This document shows, in pieces, positions 34,613 through 42,415 of a DNA stretch of 64,000 bases. This DNA is from Paraburkholderia graminis C4D1M (GTDB taxonomy: Bacteria > Pseudomonadota > Gammaproteobacteria > Burkholderiales > Burkholderiaceae), in assembly GCF_000172415.1 (NCBI RefSeq), contig NZ_ABLD01000021.1:1-64000 (forward strand). Reading direction: 5' to 3'. The notes beneath the pieces were generated by a model that was given only the letters and a program-made list of their open reading frames with translations, was not told where the DNA came from and did no database searches. Each line of letters begins with the position of its first letter. The first letter of the stretch is position 1. The position numbers and the translations under genes were made by a program.

Positions 34613-35230
34613 TCAGGCGCTGCGCCCGTACACCACGCGGGCGAAAAATCCCGCCAGCACCGCTTCTGCCGTTTCACTCGGCACATTCTGCGGATCGACC
34701 GTGTAGAAGAACTGCACGCCGTCGCACAAACCCATCAAGCCCAGCGCCAGCGTCGCGGCCGGCAGCGGCAGCGGCGTGCCGACCCGCTCCGAGAACTCGC
34801 TCACATACGCGGCGAGCTGTTCGAGCTTCTCGTGCATGAACGCGTTGAACCGCAGCCGGAAGCGGCCGTCGCGCACCGCCAGCAGCTTCGCCTCGACCCA
34901 CAGCAAAAAGCATTTGTTCTCGCGATGCAGGTTGCTGTAGTAGCGCATCACGCGCTCTTCCATTTGCTCGCGCGTGACCGCCTCTTCGAAAATCGCGCGC
35001 AAGCCCGCCTGCATGGCCTCGTGGTCGCGCCGCAGCAGTTCCAGGAACAGTTCGTTCTTGCTGCGGAAGTTCGAATAGAACGCGCCGCGCGTGTAGCCCG
35101 CCGCCGCGGCGATGTCCTCGACACTCGCCGCGACAAAGCCCTTCTTCATAAAAGTTGCCTGCGCAGCGTCGAGCAGACGCTGCCGCGTCTGGTCTTTGCT
35201 TTGCTCGCGTGTGAGTCTTTGCCGTTTCAT
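34613..35230 (-). CDS. TetR family repressor of the RND efflux operon
   Basis: A 205-residue TetR/AcrR regulator. The helix-turn-helix is in residues 12-60 (TRQRLLDAAQATFMKKGFVAASVEDIAAAAGYTRGAFYSNFRSKNELF). The C-terminal ligand domain resembles the AcrR/TtgR group. It is divergent from the efflux operon across 217 bases that contain a 13-bp inverted repeat, so it very likely represses the pump genes until an effector binds. Confidence 0.93.
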   Translation of the reverse strand: MKRQRLTREQSKDQTRQRLLDAAQATFMKKGFVAASVEDIAAAAGYTRGAFYSNFRSKNELFLELLRRDHEAMQAGLRAIFEEAVTREQMEERVMRYYSNLHRENKCFLLWVEAKLLAVRDGRFRLRFNAFMHEKLEQLAAYVSEFSERVGTPLPLPAATLALGLMGLCDGVQFFYTVDPQNVPSETAEAVLAGFFARVVYGRSA

Positions 35231-35255
35231 GGGCGCAAGTCTAGCACCGAAAAGA

Positions 35256-35299
35256 ATTCTAATTCACATCGACATTCAGATACAGGTGTGTATTAGAAT
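35256..35299. promoter_or_regulatory. Large inverted repeat, predicted TetR operator
   Basis: ATTCTAATTCACA (35256-35268) and TGTGTATTAGAAT (35287-35299) are reverse complements with one mismatch, separated by 18 bases. The repeat lies 26-69 bases upstream of the TetR gene in an A/T-rich island. It could bind two TetR dimers or one extended dimer, controlling both directions. Confidence 0.65.
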
Positions 35300-35447
35300 G
35301 CGAGGCATCATTGAAAATCAGATGCGTATGCCAATTGCATGACCGGGCGTGCGCTCTTCGCTGGTATGCCGCTGCGGCCTGCCATGTTCTTCGCTGTTTC
35401 CGGTTGGGGTCATTGTGAAGCGTCCCGGTTTCCGCGCATCTGAAGCG

Positions 35448-36611
35448 ATGCGCCAGCAGTCTCCTCGCCTCGCGGGGCAACGGCGTGCGCGCCGCCTCGC
35501 CGTTGCGCTCGCGCTTGCGGGCGTCGTCGCATTGAGCGCGTGTTCAAAAAAGGAAGCCGCGGCGCCCGAGCCGCGGCCCGTCGTGGCCGTCGCGGTTCAT
35601 GCGGACGGCAACGCCGCGCCCGTCGCGTCGCTGCCGGGCGAGGTGCAGGCGCGTTATTCGACGCCGCTGTCGTTTCGCGTCGGCGGAAAAATCGTCGAGC
35701 GGCGCGTGCGTCTTGGCGACGTGGTGAAGAGCGGCCAGATCGTCGCCCGCCTCGATCCCGCGGATGCGCAAAAGAACGCTGCGAGCGCGCAGGCGCAGCT
35801 CGCCGCCGCCGAGCACAGCTATCAATACGCGAAGCAGCAGCTCGACCGCGACCGGGCGCAAGCCAAGGAAAATCTGATCGCCCCCGCGCAACTTGAGCAG
35901 ACCACGAACGCGTATGCGTCGGCCGCTGCGCAGCGCGATCAGGCGGCGCAGCAGGCGGCGTTGTCGAAGGATCAGTTGCAATACACGACGCTCGCCGCCG
36001 ATCACGCCGGCGTGATCACCGCCGAGCAGGCCGACACAGGTCAGAACGTGTCGGCGGGCCAAGCCGTCTACAACCTCGCGTGGAGCGGCGAACTCGACGT
36101 GGTCTGCGACGTGCCGGAAAGCGCGCTCGCCGGCCTTGCGGTCGGGCAAACGGCGAACGTCACGCTCGGCGCACTGCCTGGCCGCAAGTTCACGGCGCGC
36201 GTGCGCGAACTGTCGCCCGCCGCCGATCCACAGAGCCGCACCTATCGCGCGAAACTCACGCTCGAGAATCCTGGGCCCGACGTGCGCCTCGGCATGACCG
36301 CGGACATCGCGCTGTCGGCGCGTTCGTCTTCGGCGGCGAGCAACGCCGAAGGCGAGCACGGCTTTTTCGTGCTGCCGTCCACCGCGCTCTTTCACGACGG
36401 CACGCAGCCGGCCGTGTGGGTCGTGCGAGCGGCGGACAGCGCGCTGGAGCTGCGCCGCGTCACGGTCGCGCGCTATAACGAGCGCACGATCGTCGTGAGC
36501 CAGGGCCTGAAGAACGGCGAACACGTCGTGCTGCAAGGCGTGCATACGGTCAGCGCCGGTGAGAAAGTCCGCGCGATTGCGCCACTGCATCCCGAGGACT
36601 TCGCTTCATGA
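35448..36611 (+). CDS. RND efflux periplasmic adaptor (MFP) lipoprotein
   Basis: A 387-residue membrane fusion protein linking the RND pump to the outer-membrane channel. The signal peptide ends in a lipobox ALSAC (Cys32). Then come the barrel-sandwich half-motifs (VGGKIVERRVRLGDVVKSGQIVARLDP), a helical hairpin (about residues 100-180), and beta-barrel and membrane-proximal domains. The start is not sure: the ATG at 35448 gives a normal signal peptide, while a GTG at 35415 would add 11 residues. The stop overlaps the pump start as ATGA. Confidence 0.92.
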   Translation: MRQQSPRLAGQRRARRLAVALALAGVVALSACSKKEAAAPEPRPVVAVAVHADGNAAPVASLPGEVQARYSTPLSFRVGGKIVERRVRLGDVVKSGQIVARLDPADAQKNAASAQAQLAAAEHSYQYAKQQLDRDRAQAKENLIAPAQLEQTTNAYASAAAQRDQAAQQAALSKDQLQYTTLAADHAGVITAEQADTGQNVSAGQAVYNLAWSGELDVVCDVPESALAGLAVGQTANVTLGALPGRKFTARVRELSPAADPQSRTYRAKLTLENPGPDVRLGMTADIALSARSSSAASNAEGEHGFFVLPSTALFHDGTQPAVWVVRAADSALELRRVTVARYNERTIVVSQGLKNGEHVVLQGVHTVSAGEKVRAIAPLHPEDFAS

Positions 36612-39600
36612 GCGCGACGCACGAAGAAGGACGCTTCAATCTGTCCGCGTGGGCGCTGCGCCATCAGGCGCTGGTCGTCTTCCTGATCGCACTGGCCACC
36701 GCGTTCGGCGCCCTCGCCTACACGCGCCTCGCGCAATCCGAAGACCCGCCGTTCACGTTTCGCGTGATGGTGATCCGCACCTTCTGGCCCGGCGCGACCG
36801 CGCGCCAGGTCCAGGAACAGGTGACGGACCGCATCGGCCGCAAGCTGCAGGAAACGCCCGCCATCGACTTCGTGCGCAGCTACTCGCGCCCCGGCGAGTC
36901 GCTGATGTTCTTCACGATGAAAGACTCCGCGCCCGTGAAGGACGTGCCCGAAACCTGGTATCAGGTGCGCAAGAAAGTCGGCGACATCGCCGCGACCTTG
37001 CCGCAAGGCGTTCAGGGTCCGTTCTTCAACGACGAATTCGGCGACGTCTACACCAACATCTTCACGCTCGAAGGCGACGGCTTCTCGCCCGCGCAACTGC
37101 ACGATTACGCGGACCAGTTGCGCACTGTGCTGCTGCGCGTGCCCGGCGTCGCCAAGGTGGATTACTTCGGCGATCCCGATCAGCACATCTACGTCGAGAT
37201 CACGAACACGCAGCTCACGCGGCTCGGCATTTCGCCGCAACAACTCGGGCAGGCGATCAACTCGCAGAACGCGGTGTCGCAGGCGGGCACGCTGACCACG
37301 ACCGACGACCGCGTGTTCGTGCGTCCCACCGGCCAGTTCAAGGACGTGAACGCGCTTGCCGACACGCTGATCCGCATCAACGGCCGCTCGTTCCGTCTCG
37401 GCGACATCGCGACGATCAAGCGCGGTTACGACGATCCCGTTGTCACGCAGATGCGCGCGGGCGGCAAGGCGGTGCTCGGCATCGGCGTGACGATGCAGCC
37501 GGGCGGCGACGTGATCCGTCTCGGCAAGGCGCTCGACGCGCAAATGGTCGGCCTGCGCAAGGCGCTGCCCGCCGGTTTGCAATTGACCGAAGTGTCGAGC
37601 ATGCCGCACGCCGTCGCTCATTCCGTCGACGACTTCCTGGAAGCCGTGGCCGAAGCCATCGCGATCGTGCTGGTGGTGAGCCTCGTGTCGCTCGGCGTGC
37701 GCACCGGCATGGTGGTGGTCATCTCGATCCCGGTCGTGCTCGCCGTCACCGCGCTGTGCATGTACATGTTCGACATCGGACTGCATAAGGTATCGCTCGG
37801 CACTTTGGTGCTTGCACTCGGCCTGCTGGTCGACGACGCGATCATCGCCGTCGAAATGATGGCCGTGAAGCTCGAGCAGGGCTGGAACCGCACGCGCGCC
37901 GCGGCGTTCGCCTACACCAGCACGGCGTTTCCGATGCTGACCGGCACGCTCGTCACCGTCGCGGGCTTTCTGCCGATTGCATTGGCCAAGTCGAGCACCG
38001 GCGAATACACGCGCTCCATTTTCGAAGTCTCGGCAATCGCGTTGATCGCGTCGTGGCTCGCGGCGGTCGTGCTGATTCCGCTGCTCGGTTTTCACCTGCT
38101 GCCCGAGCGCAAGCGCGAGGCGCACCACGCCCCTGATCACGAACACGACATCTACGACACGGGCTTCTATAAGCGTCTGCGCGGCTGGATCGGCTGGTGT
38201 ATCGAGCGGCGCTTCATCGTGCTCGCCATCACCATCGTGCTGTTCGTCGTGGCGATGGCCAGCTTCGCGCTGGTGCCGCAGCAGTTCTTCCCGAGTTCGG
38301 ACCGGCCCGAACTGCTGGTGGACGTGCGGCTGCCCGAAGGCGCATCGTTCGACGCGACCTTGCGCGAAGCGAAACGGCTCGAAAAGGTACTTGTGGGACG
38401 CCCTGAAATCGATCACTCGGTGAACTTCGTCGGCACCGGTGCGCCGCGTTTTTATCTACCGCTGGACCAGCAACTGACGCAACCGAATTTCGCACAGTTC
38501 GTGATCACCGCAAAGTCCGTGAAAGAGCGCGAGAAGCTCGCGCAATGGCTCGAGCCCGAACTGCGCAATAACTTTCCCGCGATTCGCACGCGCCTGTCGC
38601 GCCTCGAAAACGGGCCGCCGGTCGGCTATCCCGTGCAGTTTCGCGTGAGCGGCGACGACATCGCGACCGTGCGCTCGATCGCCGAGCGAGTCGCCGCGAC
38701 GCTGCGCGCCGACCGCGATACGCGCAACGTACAGTTCGATTGGGACGAGCCGGCCGAACGGTCGGTGCGCTTCGAAGTCGACCAGACAAAAGCGCGCGAA
38801 CTGGGCGTGAGTTCAGACGACATTTCGAGCTTCCTCGCGATGACGCTGTCCGGTTATACCGTCACGCAGTATCGCGAGCGCGACAAGCTGATCAGCGTCG
38901 ATCTGCGCGCGCCGAAAGCCGAGCGCGTGGACCCGGCGAAGCTCGTCACGCTCGCCATGCCCACGCCGAACGGCGCGGTGCCGCTCGGCACGCTCGGGCA
39001 TCTGCGCAACGATCTCGAGTACGGCGTGATCTGGGAACGCGACCGTCAGCCGACCATCACCGTGCAGTCCGACGTCGCGCCGGGCGCGCAAGGCATCGAC
39101 GTGACGCATGCCGTCGACAAGGCGCTCGCGCCGATTCGCGCGAGCTTGCCTGTCGGCTACCGGATCGAGATAGGCGGTTCCGTCGAAGAAAGCGGCAAAG
39201 GCCAGGCGTCGATCAATGCGCAAATGCCGATCATGATCGTCGTCGTGCTCACATTGCTGATGATCCAGTTGCAGAGCTTCGCGCGCGTGCTGATGGTGGT
39301 GCTGACGGCGCCGCTCGGATTGATCGGCGTGGTCTTCACCCTGCTGCTGTTCGGCAAGCCGTTCGGCTTTGTCGCGATGCTCGGCGTGATTGCGATGTTC
39401 GGCATCATCATGCGCAATTCGGTGATTCTGGTCGACCAGATCGAGCAGGACATCGCCTCGGGGCAAAAGCGCTTCGACGCGATTGTCGGCGCGACCGTGC
39501 GGCGCTTCCGGCCGATCACGCTGACCGCTGCCGCCGCCGTGCTCGCGCTGATTCCGCTGTTGCGCTCGAACTTTTTCGGGCCGATGGCCACCGCGCTGAT

Positions 39601-39736
39601 GGGCGGCATCACGAGCGCGACCGTCCTCACCTTGTTCTATCTGCCGGCTCTCTACGCGCTGTCGTTCCGCGTACGCAACGACGAGCGCGAGCCGCAAACG
39701 CCGCCCGAATCCGGCGCGGCGCACACGGGGAATTGA
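36608..39736 (+). CDS. RND family multidrug efflux pump
   Basis: A 1042-residue resistance-nodulation-division transporter with the two-fold arrangement of 6+6 helices and two large periplasmic loops. TM4 carries the proton-relay pair Asp409-Asp410 (GLLVDDAIIAVEMM), and the second half has MRNSVILVDQIE in the matching position. The sequence is of the AcrB/HAE type without enteric-specific features, so the substrates (drugs, solvents or fatty acids) are unknown. It is translationally coupled to the adaptor and followed two bases later by the outer-membrane channel gene. Confidence 0.95.
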   Translation: MSATHEEGRFNLSAWALRHQALVVFLIALATAFGALAYTRLAQSEDPPFTFRVMVIRTFWPGATARQVQEQVTDRIGRKLQETPAIDFVRSYSRPGESLMFFTMKDSAPVKDVPETWYQVRKKVGDIAATLPQGVQGPFFNDEFGDVYTNIFTLEGDGFSPAQLHDYADQLRTVLLRVPGVAKVDYFGDPDQHIYVEITNTQLTRLGISPQQLGQAINSQNAVSQAGTLTTTDDRVFVRPTGQFKDVNALADTLIRINGRSFRLGDIATIKRGYDDPVVTQMRAGGKAVLGIGVTMQPGGDVIRLGKALDAQMVGLRKALPAGLQLTEVSSMPHAVAHSVDDFLEAVAEAIAIVLVVSLVSLGVRTGMVVVISIPVVLAVTALCMYMFDIGLHKVSLGTLVLALGLLVDDAIIAVEMMAVKLEQGWNRTRAAAFAYTSTAFPMLTGTLVTVAGFLPIALAKSSTGEYTRSIFEVSAIALIASWLAAVVLIPLLGFHLLPERKREAHHAPDHEHDIYDTGFYKRLRGWIGWCIERRFIVLAITIVLFVVAMASFALVPQQFFPSSDRPELLVDVRLPEGASFDATLREAKRLEKVLVGRPEIDHSVNFVGTGAPRFYLPLDQQLTQPNFAQFVITAKSVKEREKLAQWLEPELRNNFPAIRTRLSRLENGPPVGYPVQFRVSGDDIATVRSIAERVAATLRADRDTRNVQFDWDEPAERSVRFEVDQTKARELGVSSDDISSFLAMTLSGYTVTQYRERDKLISVDLRAPKAERVDPAKLVTLAMPTPNGAVPLGTLGHLRNDLEYGVIWERDRQPTITVQSDVAPGAQGIDVTHAVDKALAPIRASLPVGYRIEIGGSVEESGKGQASINAQMPIMIVVVLTLLMIQLQSFARVLMVVLTAPLGLIGVVFTLLLFGKPFGFVAMLGVIAMFGIIMRNSVILVDQIEQDIASGQKRFDAIVGATVRRFRPITLTAAAAVLALIPLLRSNFFGPMATALMGGITSATVLTLFYLPALYALSFRVRNDEREPQTPPESGAAHTGN

Positions 39737-39738
39737 AC

Positions 39739-41307
39739 ATGAACCAGTTCGCACATTCCCGCTTCCTGAGCAGGTTGGCGGCTTTCTCGCCGGCACGCGT
39801 CTCGCGCAACACGGCGCTTGCCGGCTTCACGTTCGCGCTCGCCGCTTCGCTTGCCGGCTGTTCGTTCGGACCGAACGGCGAGCCGCCGGCGATGCCGCAG
39901 CCGCTCCACTACGGCAGCGAGGCGCAACCGGCGCAAACCGTCGCCGCGCAAGGCGTCGCGCAGCAGTTCATGGTCGGCGGCAAACCGGTGCCCGAGTGGT
40001 GGACGTTGTATCGATCGGATGCGTTGAACGCGCTCGTCGACGAAGGGCTGCACAATAGCCCGACGCTCGCCGCCACCGAACAGACGCTTGCCGCCGCGCG
40101 CGAGCAACTGCGCGCGCAGATCGGCAGTTCGATGCTGCCCACGATCGACGCGGGCGGTCAGGCAACCCGCAATCGTGCGCTGGCGATTCCGGAGATCGGC
40201 CCGAATACGTTTCTGTACAACATCTTCGTCGGCCAATTGCAGGCGCACTATACGATCGACCTGTTCGGCGCCGCGCGTCTCGCCGATGCCGCGCTGGCCG
40301 CGCGCGTGAACGTGCAGGCCTATCAACTCGACGCCGCGCGGCGCGCGCTCGCTGCGAACATCGTGAGCGCCGCGATCACGAGCGCGGCATTGCGCGCGCA
40401 GATCGACACCACCGAGCGGCTCGTCACGCTTGCCAACGATCAGGCTCACGACACCGCGCGGCGCTATGCGCTTGGCGCCGTCTCGCATGCCGATCAGTTG
40501 AGCGCGCAACAAAGTGCGGCGAGTTTGTCGGCGAGTCTGCCGGGGCTCAGGCAGCAATGGCAAACGACGCGTCACGCGCTCGCCGTGCTGCTGGGCCGCA
40601 CGCCGGACGCCGCGCCGGACGATCTCCAGCTCGTGAGCTTGCATCTGCCCGAGCAGGTGCCGGTCGTGGTGCCGAGCGAACTCTTGCGTGCGCGGCCCGA
40701 CATTCAGGCCGCCGACGCCGCGTTGAAAGCCGCCGCCGCCGATGTGGGCGTGGCGACCGCGCAGATGTATCCGAGCCTGTCGCTGAGCGCGTCGATGGGA
40801 CAAGGCGGCTTCAGTTGGCCGGTCGCGCTTTCGGGCGCGGGCGCGATCTGGAGCATCGGCGCGTCGCTGTCGCAGCCGCTCTTTCACGGCGGCGCGCTGA
40901 TGGCGCAGCGCCGCGCGGCCATGAACACCTACGAGGCCACCGTGTCGCAATACAAGCAAACGGTGCTTGCCGCGTTCCAGAACGTCGCCGATACGCTCGC
41001 CGCGCTCGAGCATGACGCGCAGGCGCTGGATGCCGCGAGTACGGCGGCGCGTTCGGCGCAGGGTGTTTTCGATGAAACGTCGGCGCGCTATCGGCTCGGT
41101 GCCGTGCCTGTGTCGTCGACGCGTACGAGCGAGCAGCAATTCCGCAATGCGCAGCTCGATGAGATTCGCTACACGAGCGCACGGCTCACGGATACGGCGG
41201 CGCTGTTTCAGGCGATGGGGAATCCGCCGGTGGGGGGTGACGGTGGGCGGGTGAGTTTGGGGGAGGTTTCGCGGGGAGTAGAGGCGAAACCTGGTGGTAC
41301 GAATTAG
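39739..41307 (+). CDS. NodT family outer-membrane efflux lipoprotein
   Basis: A 522-residue TolC-like outer-membrane factor of the RND system. The signal peptide has a lipobox SLAGC (Cys41). The two OEP repeats are visible (start WWTLYRSDALNALVDEGLHNSPTLAA; second half LLRARPDIQAADAALKAAAADVGVATAQMYPSLSL). Length is slightly above the family average because of a Gly/Val-rich C-terminal tail. It completes the tripartite pump with the two upstream genes. Confidence 0.93.
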   Translation: MNQFAHSRFLSRLAAFSPARVSRNTALAGFTFALAASLAGCSFGPNGEPPAMPQPLHYGSEAQPAQTVAAQGVAQQFMVGGKPVPEWWTLYRSDALNALVDEGLHNSPTLAATEQTLAAAREQLRAQIGSSMLPTIDAGGQATRNRALAIPEIGPNTFLYNIFVGQLQAHYTIDLFGAARLADAALAARVNVQAYQLDAARRALAANIVSAAITSAALRAQIDTTERLVTLANDQAHDTARRYALGAVSHADQLSAQQSAASLSASLPGLRQQWQTTRHALAVLLGRTPDAAPDDLQLVSLHLPEQVPVVVPSELLRARPDIQAADAALKAAAADVGVATAQMYPSLSLSASMGQGGFSWPVALSGAGAIWSIGASLSQPLFHGGALMAQRRAAMNTYEATVSQYKQTVLAAFQNVADTLAALEHDAQALDAASTAARSAQGVFDETSARYRLGAVPVSSTRTSEQQFRNAQLDEIRYTSARLTDTAALFQAMGNPPVGGDGGRVSLGEVSRGVEAKPGGTN

Positions 41308-41321
41308 TCGGCCGGAGTTAT

Positions 41322-41391
41322 CCCCAGTTGATGTTCATGAGCCTGTTGAAAACTTTCTGATAAGCAGGCTAACTCGTTGAGCGGGCTGGGG
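41322..41391 (+). promoter_or_regulatory. Nested inverted repeats after the efflux operon
   Basis: CCCCAG (41322) pairs with CTGGGG (41386-41391), enclosing AGCCTG (41340-41345) paired with CAGGCT (41365-41370). The structure follows the efflux operon by 15 bases and could be a weak or factor-dependent terminator. Confidence 0.35.
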
Positions 41392-41497
41392 TTATCGGCA
41401 GCGGTGTGGAATGAAGCAGAAGCGGCGGGATTGCCTTCAAGGACGCAGGCCTCGCGCGACCATTAATCGAGATAGCCTTCTGCGACCTACCGATATA

Positions 41498-41503
41498 TAT
41501 AAT
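41498..41503 (+). promoter_or_regulatory. Consensus -10 box before glycosyltransferase gene
   Basis: A perfect TATAAT inside the A/T-rich CGATATATATAATTCG, 33 bases upstream of the glycosyltransferase start. The -35 is not clear. Such A/T-rich sequence is rare in this window. Confidence 0.5.
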
Positions 41504-41535
41504 TCGCCGCTCCATGGATACCTCGGGAATTCTTC

Positions 41536-42255
41536 ATGCGAGTCGCCGTTATTAGCCCGTACTATAAAGAGCCGCTTGACGTTCTACGAAGGTGCCACGA
41601 GAGCGTCCTTGGACAGCAAGGGGACGTCACTCACTTCATGGTCGCCGATGGGTTCCCTGCTGCCGATGTCGATAGCTGGGAAAGCGTCGTCCACATCAAG
41701 ATTCCGAACCATGCTGACTATGGAGACACTCCTCGTGGAGTAGGTGCCGCGTGCGTGGCTGCCAATGGTTTCGATGCGATCTGCTTTCTCGATGCCGACA
41801 ACTGGTACGAGCCAAACCACATCGAAACGATGCGCTCAATAGTACAGATGACGGGTGCGCAGGTGGTCACGGCTACTCGCACAATAATTGCGGCAGACGG
41901 CCGCGTGCTTGGCATCTGCAAGGAATCCAACGGGATCGATTTCAACGACACGAATTGCTATTTCCTGACGCGAGCTGCGTTTCCCGCATGCGCAGTCTGG
42001 CTCTTCAAGGACTTGTCGGAGAGCATCGTCGGCGACAGGGTTTTCTGGCGTGCCGTGCAAACCGGTGGCTACACGCGAGCCCACTCAATCGTGCCAAGTG
42101 TCAACTATGTGACCACGCTTGCATTTCACTACCAGATGTTTGGAGAAACGCCACCCGACGACTCAAAGCTCATCGCCCAATTTAACGACGATCAGCATTT
42201 TCAGATAATCAGTTACGCACAACTGAAAGAGATACGCCGAGAGGCAGGCTACTGA
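41536..42255 (+). CDS. Glycosyltransferase-like protein (GT-A fold), probably acquired
   Basis: A 239-residue protein resembling family 2 / GT-A glycosyltransferases. It begins RVAVISPYYKEPLDVLRRCHESVLGQQ, and has an Asp-X-Asp-type motif LDADNWYEP (D86, D88) expected to bind the metal and nucleotide-sugar. No membrane segment is seen. Codon use is unlike the neighbours (ATA, AGG and CTA codons, lower GC) and it has its own A/T-rich promoter, so lateral acquisition is likely. No other polysaccharide genes flank it. The acceptor is unknown. Confidence 0.75.
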   Translation: MRVAVISPYYKEPLDVLRRCHESVLGQQGDVTHFMVADGFPAADVDSWESVVHIKIPNHADYGDTPRGVGAACVAANGFDAICFLDADNWYEPNHIETMRSIVQMTGAQVVTATRTIIAADGRVLGICKESNGIDFNDTNCYFLTRAAFPACAVWLFKDLSESIVGDRVFWRAVQTGGYTRAHSIVPSVNYVTTLAFHYQMFGETPPDDSKLIAQFNDDQHFQIISYAQLKEIRREAGY

Positions 42256-42379
42256 AAGCGACCATGCACCTGGCCTATTGTCGGCGGCATTACACGCCGC
42301 AGCCGTCCGCTTAGTCTCAGCGACGACACGGCAGACCCGCGCATAAGTCCGCATTGCCTTGCGGTCTGCACAGAACACA

Positions 42380-42406
42380 GCGCGTGCGAGCACCGCTCGC
42401 ACGCGC
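42380..42406 (-). terminator. Hairpin after mrcA
   Basis: GCGCGTGCGAGC (42380-42391) and GCTCGCACGCGC (42395-42406), a 12-bp perfect stem, just past the mrcA stop. The T content after the stem on the minus strand is weak. Confidence 0.55.
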
Positions 42407-42415
42407 TTCCCATCT

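Noticed and set aside
36473..38416. Open frame of 647 codons on the minus strand
   Set aside because: Mirror of the RND pump gene, Arg/His/Asp-rich, no start signal.
38740..39738. A 333-codon extension upstream of the NodT channel protein
   Set aside because: It overlaps the RND pump in another frame; the lipoprotein signal begins only at 39739.
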